A stretch of 64,000 bases of DNA from an uncultured Thermomicrobium sp. Lineage in GTDB: Bacteria > Chloroflexota > Chloroflexia > Thermomicrobiales > Thermomicrobiaceae. The translations under genes and the position numbers were made by a program. The notes below the pieces were generated by a model that saw nothing but the letters and a program-made list of their open reading frames with translations, searched no databases and had not been told where the DNA came from. Location: contig CALIMB010000020.1 of the NCBI GenBank assembly GCA_938028665.1, forward strand, positions 53,235 to 117,234, written 5' to 3'. Below are positions 48,565 to 57,017 of this stretch, one piece after another; within the stretch, counting starts at the first letter, position 1, and each line of letters starts with the position of its first letter.

Positions 48565-48993
48565 GTGCTTCCGGCGGTCGCGGTTGGCTCGTTAGCACTT
48601 GCCGGTTGTGGCGGATGGCCCGCTTGGATGTTTGGGTTGCCGAATGTCCCAAGTGCCACGGTGACTGTCCAGTGGATTGTCGTTTTCCCGGTCGCAACAC
48701 GGCTTACCCCTCGCGTGTTCGTGTCACTCGACTCGGAGCGGCTGGATGGGTGCCGTGTCTTTGTGGCTGGCCCGGTGTGGGTAGGAACATGTGTAAGCAG
48801 GCTTGCCAGACGTTGGTTTTCCGGTAGCAGCTGCGTTCGGATGGGGACGGGTGCTAAAGTGGGTGTATCACTGAGCGTAAGCCGGGACATCCTTGGTCAG
48901 ACACAGATTCTGATGACTGCGATGGCCCTGGAGACAGATCCTCGCTACTGCGCGCGTGGCTTAATGCTGGGAATGGTTGTGCGCTCCTTGTGA
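48565..48993 (+). CDS. Doubtful ORF, possible small lipoprotein
   Basis: A GTG-started frame of 142 codons begins LPAVAVGSLALAGCGG, which resembles a short lipoprotein signal with the lipobox LAGC. The n-region lacks a positive charge, no ribosome binding site is apparent, and the last 40 residues do not look like a folded domain. A 188-codon reverse frame covers much of it. It may be a decayed gene. Confidence 0.22.
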   Translation: MLPAVAVGSLALAGCGGWPAWMFGLPNVPSATVTVQWIVVFPVATRLTPRVFVSLDSERLDGCRVFVAGPVWVGTCVSRLARRWFSGSSCVRMGTGAKVGVSLSVSRDILGQTQILMTAMALETDPRYCARGLMLGMVVRSL

Positions 48994-49140
48994 ACGTCGA
49001 TATCTGCGCGATCAGTGCGGGGCCGCGGCGAAAGTCGAGAGTTCTCTGCAATGTTCTGGCGTGGTATCGTTCGCGGGGGCGTCCAGGCTTGCTCTCGACG
49101 ACCGGCAGCGCGGTGTGAGCGCTGAAAGGGGGAAGTCGTG

Positions 49141-50286
49141 ATGAGGAGGCTGGAACCGCATCCTGATGTCGTGGTCATTGGGGGCGGTATTATCGGTGCG
49201 ACCATCGCCTTTGCATTGGCTCGTCATGGTTGGCGAGTAACGCTGATTGAACGCGAGACGATCGGCGACGGAGCCTCGGTCGCATCGGCCGGAATCGTGA
49301 GCCCGCTGGACCAGCGGCAATATCCAACAGAGCTCCAGCAACTGCTCTGGCGGAGTCTGCGGTCCTATCCTTGGCTGGTCGGAACGTTGCAGGAGGAGAC
49401 GGGGCTCTCGGTTGGCTATCAGCAATGGGGCACACTGCTGCTCGCGGAGTCTGAAGCGGAAGTTCCTATGCTCCAGGAACTGGGACAGTGGCTCGAAGGG
49501 GCGGGATTCACCGCTGAATGGCTGGATGGCCCGGCGACACGTGAAAGCGAGCCGTTGGCACCTGTCCACGTCCAGGGAGGACTCCTTATCGAGGACGGAG
49601 CGAGTGTTCTGGTGCCGCAGCTGGTTCGGGCTGCCATCATCGGGGCGCAGCAACGTGGGGCAACTGTTCTCGAACACACCGCGGTGGTTCAACTTGAGGT
49701 CGCTGGCGAGCGCGTGGTAGCAGTGCAGACTGCACGCGAGCGCCTACCGACCGATACTGTTGTGCTTGCGGCGGGTGCGTGGTCCGGGCAGCTTGTGGCA
49801 CCGCTCGGGGTACCGTTGCCGACCGTTCCGGTCAAGGGGCAAATGGCACTCATCGATGGGAGTAGTAGCCGACCGCGGCACATTATCGGCGCGCTAGGTG
49901 CGACAGGCTATGTTGTTCCTCGGGCCGACGGACTCATCTGGCTGGGGACGACGGTTGAGCGAGGGCGTTGGGGGACCCGTCCGACGGCGCAGGGGCTCTG
50001 GCAGTGCATCGACACTGCTCGGAGGCTTGCTCCGGCGCTTCTTCAAGAAGAAATTCACCTCGTCGGGGCAGGCTTGCGCCCTGGAACTGCTGACGACCTG
50101 CCGATACTTGGGCGACTACCTGGCTGGCGAAACTTGTGGGTTGCGGCTGGACACTTCCGTTTAGGCGTCATGTTAGCGCCGGTCACCGCGGATCTCCTGA
50201 CAGAGGCGTTAGAAAAGGAGAGCGAGGACGGACTCCCAGGCCGCTTCTCACCACGACGGTTCCTCGAGTCACGAACCGAGTCCTAA
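49141..50286 (+). CDS. FAD-dependent amine oxidase, ThiO/glycine oxidase-like
   Basis: The 381-residue protein is a member of the D-amino acid oxidase (DAO) superfamily. It has the FAD-binding start VVVIGGGIIGATIAFALARHG and the end motif LWVAAGHFRLGVMLAP, which matches the ThiO form of the second flavin motif. ThiO oxidises glycine to iminoglycine for the thiazole of thiamine. ATG 49141 follows AAGGGGGAAG; GTG 49138 adds one residue. No other thi genes except a ThiF-like E1 at 54264 are in the window, so a role in thiamine synthesis is plausible but not shown. Sarcosine or proline oxidases are alternatives. Confidence 0.78.
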   Translation: MRRLEPHPDVVVIGGGIIGATIAFALARHGWRVTLIERETIGDGASVASAGIVSPLDQRQYPTELQQLLWRSLRSYPWLVGTLQEETGLSVGYQQWGTLLLAESEAEVPMLQELGQWLEGAGFTAEWLDGPATRESEPLAPVHVQGGLLIEDGASVLVPQLVRAAIIGAQQRGATVLEHTAVVQLEVAGERVVAVQTARERLPTDTVVLAAGAWSGQLVAPLGVPLPTVPVKGQMALIDGSSSRPRHIIGALGATGYVVPRADGLIWLGTTVERGRWGTRPTAQGLWQCIDTARRLAPALLQEEIHLVGAGLRPGTADDLPILGRLPGWRNLWVAAGHFRLGVMLAPVTADLLTEALEKESEDGLPGRFSPRRFLESRTES

Positions 50287-50334
50287 ACTGCCACGGGGTC
50301 GAGTGGTCTGCGGTGCGGTGAACGCACAACGAAT

Positions 50335-50357
50335 GCGGGCTCGCTGTGCGAGCCCGC
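50335..50357. terminator. Hairpin between converging genes
   Basis: GCGGGCTCGC (50335-50344) pairs perfectly with GCGAGCCCGC (50348-50357) around TGT. Neither side has a T-run. It lies between the stops of the ThiO-like gene and the aldehyde dehydrogenase, where a bidirectional terminator is expected. Confidence 0.65.
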
Positions 50358-50407
50358 TACTGTGCTGGGGTAGCAAGCAGTGTGAAGATAAACCTGTCCC
50401 CACCGCT

Positions 50408-51907
50408 TCAATCGTCAGCCGTCAACTGCTCAACGTCAATCTGGGCACGCTGCAATCGACCGCTGTAGTCGATGAAAATCGACTGCCATTCGGTGAAGAC
50501 GTCGAGCGCAGCTTGCCCAGCCTCGCGGTGTCCGTTGCCGGTTGCTTTGGTACCGCCGAACGGTAAGTGGATCTCTGCACCGATCGTCCCCGCATTGACG
50601 TAGAAGATGCCGGTATGCACGTCCTCGATAGCGCGGAATGCCTTGTTAATATCGCGCGTATAGATGGAGGCAGAGAGACCGTATCGGACACCGTTGCAAA
50701 CCGCTATTGCTTCTTCCAGGCTGCGAACGCGGATCAGTGCGGTCACCGGTCCAAAGATCTCTTCCTGTGCGATGCGCATCTCGGGGCGAACATCGACGAA
50801 AACGGTTGGCTGATGGAAGTGCCCGCGTTCAAGTTCTCCCTCACGGGCGATCTGTCCCCCAGTAAGGAGCTGCGCACCCTCCTCGATGCCGATCTGAACA
50901 TAGCGGTGGACACGCTCGAGCTGCGATGCGCTGACAAGCGGGCCGACGTCGGTCGTAGGATCCAAGCCATTCCCAAGCTTCAGTTGGCTGACACGTGCGT
51001 CGAGCTGGTCAGCGAGCTCACGGAAGACCGCTTCGTGCACGATGACGCGGCTGGCCGCTGTGCAGCGCTGGCCTGAGGTGCCGAAGGCACTCCACACAAT
51101 CCCGTCCAACGCAAGGCGCAGATCGGCATCGTCCATAACGATGATCGCGTTCTTCCCGCCCATTTCAAGCGAGACACGCTTGCCGAGCCGTGCGCACTCT
51201 ACAGCTACTTGCTGGCCGATCTCGTTTGAGCCCGTGAAGGAAATCAGCGCGACATCGGGATGCTGGACAAGTGCCGTCCCCACGGTGTCACCCGTTCCGA
51301 GGACGAGATTGAGCACGCCAGGTGGCAAACCTGCTTCCTCGAACAGCTGGACGAGGCGTACAGCCGAACGCGGGGTATAACTAGCTGGCTTGAAGACAAC
51401 AGTGTTGCCACAGATGAGTGCGGGCATAATCTTCCAAGCCGGAATGGCCATCGGAAAGTTCCAGGGTGTGATCAGACCGACTACGCCGATGGGCCGACGC
51501 TGCGTCATATTCCACTTGTTGGGAAGCTCCGAAGGGGTGGTTTGCCCCCACAGGCGGCGGCCCTCACCAGCCATATAAAAGGTCATGTCGATCGCTTCTT
51601 GCACATCGCCACGCGCCTCGGTGAGGACTTTGCCCATCTCTTCAGTCATCTCCCGAGCTAACTGCTCCTTGCGTTCGACGAGGAGTTGACCGACGCGGAA
51701 GAGAATCTCGCCGCGTTTGGGGGCTGGTAGTTTGCGCCAGCGGTCGAAGGCTGCCTTGGCTGCTTCCACTGCGGCGGCGACATCTTCTGGGCCGCTCTGC
51801 GCAAAAGTGCCGATCAGTTCGCCGGTCGCCGGATTACGACGCTCAAAGGTCGCTCCGCCCTTCGCCTCCACCCATTGACCGCCGATATAGTTTTTGAACT
51901 CTGCCAT
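50408..51907 (-). CDS. NAD(P)-dependent aldehyde dehydrogenase
   Basis: The 499-residue protein is a full-length ALDH superfamily enzyme that oxidises an aldehyde to its acid. The catalytic glutamate is in LEMGGKNA and the catalytic cysteine in [12 protein letters not shown]. Cofactor blocks [16 protein letters not shown] and [12 protein letters not shown] are present. The C-terminal [19 protein letters not shown] resembles the aminoadipate-semialdehyde and related ALDH groups. The ATG (complement of 51905-51907) has GGAAGGAG eight bases upstream. The substrate cannot be fixed from sequence. It is a single gene converging on the ThiO-like gene. Confidence 0.92.
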   Translation of the reverse strand: MAEFKNYIGGQWVEAKGGATFERRNPATGELIGTFAQSGPEDVAAAVEAAKAAFDRWRKLPAPKRGEILFRVGQLLVERKEQLAREMTEEMGKVLTEARGDVQEAIDMTFYMAGEGRRLWGQTTPSELPNKWNMTQRRPIGVVGLITPWNFPMAIPAWKIMPALICGNTVVFKPASYTPRSAVRLVQLFEEAGLPPGVLNLVLGTGDTVGTALVQHPDVALISFTGSNEIGQQVAVECARLGKRVSLEMGGKNAIIVMDDADLRLALDGIVWSAFGTSGQRCTAASRVIVHEAVFRELADQLDARVSQLKLGNGLDPTTDVGPLVSASQLERVHRYVQIGIEEGAQLLTGGQIAREGELERGHFHQPTVFVDVRPEMRIAQEEIFGPVTALIRVRSLEEAIAVCNGVRYGLSASIYTRDINKAFRAIEDVHTGIFYVNAGTIGAEIHLPFGGTKATGNGHREAGQAALDVFTEWQSIFIDYSGRLQRAQIDVEQLTADD

Positions 51908-51974
51908 CGGTCTGCTCCTTCCGTTCACCTACGGGAACACGCTCTGCTCGCCACGAGTCTACTGCAGGCTGCGC

Positions 51975-51980
51975 TATACT
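51975..51980 (+). promoter_or_regulatory. Possible -10 element of the SH3-domain gene
   Basis: TATACT (51975-51980) matches the -10 consensus in five of six positions and lies 56 bases before GTG 52037. I found no good -35 at 16 to 18 bases. Confidence 0.35.
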
Positions 51981-52036
51981 GCGCTGTATGGACAAGAATG
52001 TTGTCCGCTAGGTCGGGCGAGAGCTGGAGTGAGGGA

Positions 52037-52531
52037 GTGGTTGATCAGGAACTCTCGGCGCGTCTACGGCAGCGCTCGCGGCAATCAGGGATTTGGCTGG
52101 GCTTGGCGATGGGGTTGTCGATCTTCATCGCGCTCGCTGGCTTCATTTGGCTCTATGGACGCTTGGCTCCCGTCTTTAGCGATTTTGTCTCCCGCCTGCC
52201 CGAAGCAACGCCAACGGTTGTGGCGACTCCGGAGACAACACCAGTAACTACTGGGAGGGCCGTAGCGAGTCCTACGCCGGTTGTGACGCCTCAAGCGAGC
52301 CCCACACCGGCGTGGCAGGCAACGCACCGGGTGGCACGGGGTTCCCCAGTAAACTTCCGCAGCGGACCAGGAACGCAGTATCAGGTTGTTACCGTGTTGG
52401 AGCCGGGTACGGAACTCCGTTTCCTTGGGGAACAGGAACAGGTCGGCAATGCCACATGGTTGCACCTGGAGTTGCCTGATGGACAGGACGGATGGATCCG
52501 GACTGTTGATCTCGAGCTGATCCGCCGCTAG
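52037..52531 (+). CDS. Membrane-anchored bacterial SH3-domain protein
   Basis: From GTG 52037 the product has 164 residues. A basic N-terminus is followed by one membrane segment (about 18-41), a Thr/Pro/Val-rich linker (PTVVATPETTPVTT), and a C-terminal SH3b domain (about 100-164). The domain has the signature VNFRSGPGTQYQVVTVLEPG and closes with DGWIRTVDLELI. SH3b domains usually bind peptidoglycan or peptides outside the cell. ATG 51998 and the longer frame are possible but lack a ribosome binding site. It is 46 bases before tyrA; no functional link is evident. Confidence 0.75.
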   Translation: MVDQELSARLRQRSRQSGIWLGLAMGLSIFIALAGFIWLYGRLAPVFSDFVSRLPEATPTVVATPETTPVTTGRAVASPTPVVTPQASPTPAWQATHRVARGSPVNFRSGPGTQYQVVTVLEPGTELRFLGEQEQVGNATWLHLELPDGQDGWIRTVDLELIRR

Positions 52532-52577
52532 TGGCTGATGTGGTAGGATCGACAGAACAGAGTGGCCGGAGGAACAG

Positions 52578-53612
52578 ATGCAACAAGTGACCATCGTTGG
52601 TTTGGGTCTTATCGGAGCTTCTATAGGACTTGGTCTGCGTCGCTGGGCCACCGAAGGTGGGCAGCGTGCCAGCTCACTCCGCATTGTCGGATTTGATATT
52701 GAGCTCCTCCATCAGAACGAGGCGAAGCGGATGAAGGCGGTTGACCGAACGGCCTGGACTCTTAGTGAGGCGCTCGAGGGGGCGGATCTGATCGTCGTCG
52801 CCACGCCGCCGAGTGCAGTTCCCGAGGTCTTCACAGCTATCGCTGAGTATGCGCCCGATGGAGCAGTTGTGACCGATACGTGCAGTACCAAAGCGGCGGT
52901 GATGCGGTGGGCTAGCGAATTTTTACCCACTCGCCTCCATTTCGTCGGCGGTCATCCCATGGCGGGCAAGACGCAGAGCATCGAGGGAGCCGATGCCGAT
53001 TTGTTCCGTGGGGCGGTATGGGTCATCACGCCCTCACTGACAGCAAGCCAGCAGGCCATTGAAACGGTGCTCGGTCTGATCCAGGTGCTGGGTGCAGAAC
53101 CGCGTTTCCTTGATCCGGAGGAGCATGACTCCTACGTCGCGGCGATTAGCCATCTACCATTCCTGCTGTCAGTGGCGCTTATGCGGGTAACAAGCAGCGA
53201 TGTAGCCTGGCGCGAGATGCGCCAGCTCGCGGCGGGTGGATTTCGCGATACCACACGGCTTGCGTTGGGAAGCCCGCAGATGTACCGAGATATTTGTGCA
53301 ACGAATGCGCCAGCGATCGTCCGCTGGCTCGAGAGAGCAATCGGAGAGCTCCAGCAGCTGCGTGACCTTATCGTTGATGGATCGGAGCAGGCGCTGGCGG
53401 ACCTTCGAGAGACCTTCGAGCAAGCGCGCGACGCGCGGGCCGAGTGGGCTGTCCAGCAGCAACGGCCGGGAGAAGCTCAACAGGAGACGGAGAGCGAGCT
53501 TTCCCAACTTTCCGTCGGCCAGCATCTCCAACAGCTGTTCCTTGGAGGATTGGTCAGGCGCCGCCATCCGGCGCAGGAGCAGAGTCGGCGAAAACCGACG
53601 AGGAAGCCTTAG
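52578..53612 (+). CDS. tyrA: Prephenate dehydrogenase
   Basis: TyrA oxidises prephenate to 4-hydroxyphenylpyruvate on the tyrosine branch. The 344-residue protein has the NAD-binding start VTIVGLGLIGASIGLGLR, the family blocks VTDTCSTKAAV and FVGGHPMAGK (substrate histidine), and AISHLPFLLSVAL. There is no ACT or chorismate mutase domain. The last 65 residues form a Gln/Arg/Lys-rich tail with QQQRPGEAQQETESE, longer than usual for the family and probably flexible. The stop codon overlaps that of the converging gene in CTTAG. Confidence 0.94.
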   Translation: MQQVTIVGLGLIGASIGLGLRRWATEGGQRASSLRIVGFDIELLHQNEAKRMKAVDRTAWTLSEALEGADLIVVATPPSAVPEVFTAIAEYAPDGAVVTDTCSTKAAVMRWASEFLPTRLHFVGGHPMAGKTQSIEGADADLFRGAVWVITPSLTASQQAIETVLGLIQVLGAEPRFLDPEEHDSYVAAISHLPFLLSVALMRVTSSDVAWREMRQLAAGGFRDTTRLALGSPQMYRDICATNAPAIVRWLERAIGELQQLRDLIVDGSEQALADLRETFEQARDARAEWAVQQQRPGEAQQETESELSQLSVGQHLQQLFLGGLVRRRHPAQEQSRRKPTRKP

Positions 53613-54091
53613 GGTAAGATGCGCCAATCGTCGGGCAGTCGATAGGAGTACAGTAAACGCGTCGGTTCGCCACCCCGCCGGATACGCCCCCGATCCTGAC
53701 GCAGCAGTTCACCATAGCGATTCACAAGTTGGACAATCCGCCGCGCTTCAAGGTTATAGAGCACAAGCCCCACTCCAACTGGCTGGAGACTGAGTGTCCG
53801 TGTCAGCTCGTCAATGACGCGGAAGGGGGGAAGACGCTCTGGACTAAGCATCGTGGCCACCGAGTGGAAGGTACTCGAATTCTCCGGTGTGTTGTGTTCG
53901 TCGAAGATTGCCAGGCCCGTGCGCACACTCTCGACGAAGTCGCTATCGTAAGGTGCTGCATAGTCGAGAAGTTCGCTGAGAGTGGTTGGATTGCGGCTGC
54001 ACGCCGCAGCGAGCATTTTGATGACGTGCCCAGGCCCAAGGAAACTTACCGTTCCATGCCGATCAACAACCGTGAAACGAACTGTACTCAC
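53609..54091 (-). CDS. Protein of unknown function
   Basis: I do not recognise the family. GTG (complement of 54089-54091) has GGGGGAG upstream and gives 160 residues, with mixed alpha and beta character. It begins STVRFTVVDRHGTVSFLGPG and ends SYRLPDDWRILP. No signal peptide or membrane segment is seen. The reading frame continues upstream to 54238 but without a ribosome binding site. It is transcribed away from the ThiF-like gene and overlaps the tyrA stop by four bases. Confidence 0.7.
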   Translation of the reverse strand: MSTVRFTVVDRHGTVSFLGPGHVIKMLAAACSRNPTTLSELLDYAAPYDSDFVESVRTGLAIFDEHNTPENSSTFHSVATMLSPERLPPFRVIDELTRTLSLQPVGVGLVLYNLEARRIVQLVNRYGELLRQDRGRIRRGGEPTRLLYSYRLPDDWRILP

Positions 54092-54263
54092 AGTGTCTCC
54101 CCCACAGAACAAGTGCGCGCCGAGTAGTGACCTCAAGAGAGCCCAATCCACCATGCGCCGTCTTGACCCGACGAAGGGACAAGACGAGACACGGTTTGCG
54201 GCTGCGCCTTGGGGCGCGCCGGTTGGGAACTGTACCATATGTGTAGAGAGTGGAGACTACGCC

Positions 54264-55295
54264 ATGACCAGCGACGAATCAGTGGAGCGCTACCACCGGC
54301 AGGTTCTCCTCCCGGTTATTGGAGCATCCGGGCAAGAACGGCTTCGTCGTGGGCGAGTTTGCGTCTTGGGAATGGGGGCACTTGGCACTCACGTGGCGAC
54401 GCTCCTCGCCCGGGCTGGGGTCGGATTCCTCCGGCTGGTCGACCGGGATGTTCTGGAGTGGACAAACCTGCAACGACAGGTGCTTTATGAGGAAGCTGAT
54501 GTCGAGGCAGCCTTGCCGAAGGCAGTGGCCGCGGCTCGCGCCCTGGGGCGGGTGAACCGGAATGTAGTGATTGAGCCGGTTGTCATCGACGTTGATGCCA
54601 CAACGATTGTGCCTTTGATTGCTGACGTGGATCTGGTCATCGACGGCAGCGACAACTTCGAGGTGCGGTACCTTCTGAATGACGCAGCGCTTGAACTGAA
54701 GAAGCCGTGGGTGTACGGCGGGGCGATCAGTACACTTGGAACGACTTTGACAATCATTCCTGGCGAGACGGCGTGTCTACGCTGCCTTTTCCCCGACCCA
54801 CCGTCTGCCGGGAGTGTGCCGACCTGTGATACAGTAGGAGTGCTTGGCCCTGCTGCTGCTTTGATCGGTGCCTTGCAGGCTGCAGAGGCGATCAAGCTGC
54901 TCGTCGGTGCCTGGTCAGCCTGCAACCGCACACTGATCACGGTTGACCTCTGGACGCTAGAAATTGCCCGTGTTACGGCGCAACGCCGAGCTGACTGTCC
55001 GGCCTGTGCGCTGGGTGAGCGACGGTTCCTGTCTAAACGCGCTCCCACCCAGACAGTTGCACTCTGCGGCCGCGACGCGGTGCAGGTCGTGGTCCACCCG
55101 CGTGTGGAGATCGATCTCGCTCTGCTTATGCAGCGACTCGCACCATTGGGAGAGGTGCACTATAACCCATACCTGATACGATTCCGCACAGACGGGTATG
55201 AACTGACCGTCTTTCCTGACGGGCGAGCGATCATCCGAGGAACCAGTGATCCCGCGGTAGCTCGAGCGCTCTACGCGCGCTATATCGGGATGTGA
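54264..55295 (+). CDS. ThiF/MoeB-type E1-like adenylyltransferase
   Basis: E1-like enzymes adenylate the C-terminus of a ubiquitin-like sulfur carrier (ThiS, MoaD or similar). The 343-residue protein has VCVLGMGALGTHVATLLAR for ATP, the DRDVLEWTNLQRQVLY segment with the conserved Asp, Asn and Arg, and DGSDNFEVRYLLND. Zinc cysteines are visible in CLRC and CPAC. A C-terminal extension (about 265-343, ending ARALYARYIG) is like that of Bacillus ThiF. ATG 54264 has GGAG eight bases upstream; the frame further upstream overlaps the opposite gene. No ubiquitin-like carrier gene is visible in the window. The downstream PLP gene overlaps its stop. Confidence 0.85.
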   Translation: MTSDESVERYHRQVLLPVIGASGQERLRRGRVCVLGMGALGTHVATLLARAGVGFLRLVDRDVLEWTNLQRQVLYEEADVEAALPKAVAAARALGRVNRNVVIEPVVIDVDATTIVPLIADVDLVIDGSDNFEVRYLLNDAALELKKPWVYGGAISTLGTTLTIIPGETACLRCLFPDPPSAGSVPTCDTVGVLGPAAALIGALQAAEAIKLLVGAWSACNRTLITVDLWTLEIARVTAQRRADCPACALGERRFLSKRAPTQTVALCGRDAVQVVVHPRVEIDLALLMQRLAPLGEVHYNPYLIRFRTDGYELTVFPDGRAIIRGTSDPAVARALYARYIGM

Positions 55296-56467
55296 TGGCT
55301 GTGGTGACCTATTTGGATAACGCGACCACAAGCTGGCCGAAACCGGATGTGGTGCTCCAAACACTTGGGACATTCCTGGAACAGGTGAGCGGCGTGCCAC
55401 TCCGCACGGGAAACCGGTTAGCGACCGAGACGTGGGAAGCGATGGAACGGGTCCGCGAACGCCTCGCGACGTTCTTCGGGAATCCCGACCCGCGGCGTGT
55501 GCTGTTCACTGCCAGTGGAACTGATGCGCTTAATTTGGCGATCAAAGGGCTCCTGGGCCCGGGTGATCATGTGGTCACCACCGCGATCGAACACGATGCG
55601 GTTCGACGGCCGCTGCGCACACTCGAGCTGTTTGGTGTCACGACGACTCCAGTCGGAGTTGGCACCGATGGTCTTGTCGATCCTGGAGACGTGCAGCGAG
55701 CACTCCGACCGAATACTCGACTCGTTATCCTTGGCCATGCATCGAACGTGACCGGGGTACTGCAACCAGTTGGAGAGATCGCGAGCCGGGCACATGTGCA
55801 GGGCACGTTAGTGTTGGTGGATGCTGCTCAGACAGCAGGTGCCGTTTCCTTCACACTGGATGATCTCGGTGCTGATCTCCTCGCCCTGAGTGGCCACAAG
55901 TGGCTGCTTGGTCCTCCGGGTACCGGTGTGCTTGTCCTTGGTCCGCGCGTCGATCCGTCTGAGCTCGCACCGCTTCGTGAGGGAGCGACAGCGTGTGACA
56001 TACCGGACGTGACACCGTTCTGGTCACTTCCAGAACGGTACGAGGCAGGAACCCCGAATGCTGTTGGCATTAGCGCACTTGGTGCCGCCTTAGAGTGGCT
56101 GATCCAGGAGCAAGTTGCTGCACTGAGCGTGCGCTTGCGTCGGTTGACCGAGCGACTTGTGGCCGGGTTAGAGACCATCCCAGGCGTACAAATCCTGTCA
56201 CCTGTTGATCTCCCACAACGCGTGGCTGTAGTTTCCTGTCTTGTGAGCGGCTGGCGACCGGTTGATCTTGCGAACGTTTTGGAGAAGGCCTACGGGATCG
56301 TTGTTGGGGCTGGGTTACACGGTGCATCCGAGGCGTGTCGAACTCTTGGGGCGTATCCCCATGGGACCATCCGCCTGTCACCAGGATGGTGCACGAGTGA
56401 GGAAGAGATCGACCGTGTCATCCTCGCGCTGGCGGAACTGGCGCGGAAACCAACCCGAACAGACTGA
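55295..56467 (+). CDS. Cysteine desulfurase-like PLP protein lacking the usual catalytic Cys
   Basis: The 390-residue protein is a fold-type I class V aminotransferase of the EGTPN group, usually annotated as cysteine desulfurase. The PLP lysine is in LSGHKWLLGPPGTG, and the signature RYEAGTPNAVG is present. At the active-site loop, where related enzymes read RGGLHCAP, this protein reads GAGLHGAS, so both the Arg and the persulfide-forming Cys are replaced. A cysteine occurs four residues later in SEACRTLG. It may therefore be another PLP enzyme or use a shifted cysteine. The start is ATG 55295 or GTG 55292, overlapping the E1-like gene. Confidence 0.85.
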   Translation: MAVVTYLDNATTSWPKPDVVLQTLGTFLEQVSGVPLRTGNRLATETWEAMERVRERLATFFGNPDPRRVLFTASGTDALNLAIKGLLGPGDHVVTTAIEHDAVRRPLRTLELFGVTTTPVGVGTDGLVDPGDVQRALRPNTRLVILGHASNVTGVLQPVGEIASRAHVQGTLVLVDAAQTAGAVSFTLDDLGADLLALSGHKWLLGPPGTGVLVLGPRVDPSELAPLREGATACDIPDVTPFWSLPERYEAGTPNAVGISALGAALEWLIQEQVAALSVRLRRLTERLVAGLETIPGVQILSPVDLPQRVAVVSCLVSGWRPVDLANVLEKAYGIVVGAGLHGASEACRTLGAYPHGTIRLSPGWCTSEEEIDRVILALAELARKPTRTD

Positions 56468-56478
56468 GGAGGCCAGCC

Positions 56479-56910
56479 ATGCCGCAGGAGCGCCGTTCGT
56501 CGCGTCTTGAAGAACAGATTCTGGAGATTCTCGAGAAGGCGGAACGGGAGCCGCGTTGGCGTCGCTGGCTGCGGCGCTTGCGACGTCCCCGGTTCCCTGT
56601 ACCGCGTCGAGGCTTGCACTCGCTCCACCTCTCGTTACCGGGGAATACCGCACTACTGGCTGGTGCGTTTCTCCTCGCCTTACTTGCTGTTCTCGTGCGT
56701 GACTGGTCCCGAACACTCGCAATAGTGCTGGCGATCGTCAGTCTATTGTCCTTTTTCGCTCCGGTCGTCCGACAGCTCGCCCGCGGTCCAGGTTGGGGAC
56801 CGGATGAACCGCGGCGCTGGCGCGGACGCGACATTGTGCTGCCACCGGCGCGGCGCGGAATCGTTGGCTGGTTCCGCTACCAGTGGTGGCGTCTGCGCCG
56901 CCGTTGGTGA
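56479..56910 (+). CDS. Small membrane protein of unknown function
   Basis: The 143-residue protein has a charged N-terminal helix (RLEEQILEILEKAEREP), a basic stretch, two adjacent membrane segments (about 55-72 and 76-95), and an Arg/Trp-rich tail. GAGGAGG lies just before the ATG. It follows the PLP gene by 11 bases and is probably cotranscribed with the E1-PLP pair. I do not recognise the family. Confidence 0.75.
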   Translation: MPQERRSSRLEEQILEILEKAEREPRWRRWLRRLRRPRFPVPRRGLHSLHLSLPGNTALLAGAFLLALLAVLVRDWSRTLAIVLAIVSLLSFFAPVVRQLARGPGWGPDEPRRWRGRDIVLPPARRGIVGWFRYQWWRLRRRW

Positions 56911-57017
56911 GTGTCCCAGCGTGCCACCAAGATGCTATGCTGACTGCATTGAGCGATGCTCACTCCAGGGGGCAGGGAACGAGTCATAGCGGCCGTTCGG
57001 GAGGGATTGGGGAAACG

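Larger units (their letters stand above)
47372..49140. other. 1.8 kb region with no convincing gene
   Basis: This is the largest gene-poor stretch in the window. It looks richer in A and T than its surroundings near 47521-47640, where it is close to 50 percent GC. Open frames on both strands are short, overlap one another and have no family features, with one weak exception at 48565-48993. A tRNA-like GTAGCTCAGCAGG at 48256-48268 has no matching T-arm. It may be decayed coding sequence or hold an unrecognised RNA gene. Confidence 0.5.

Noticed and set aside
48324..48890. Reverse 188-codon frame
   Set aside because: Composition is Ser/Thr/Pro-rich with no domain, no ribosome binding site, and it lies opposite an equally doubtful forward frame.
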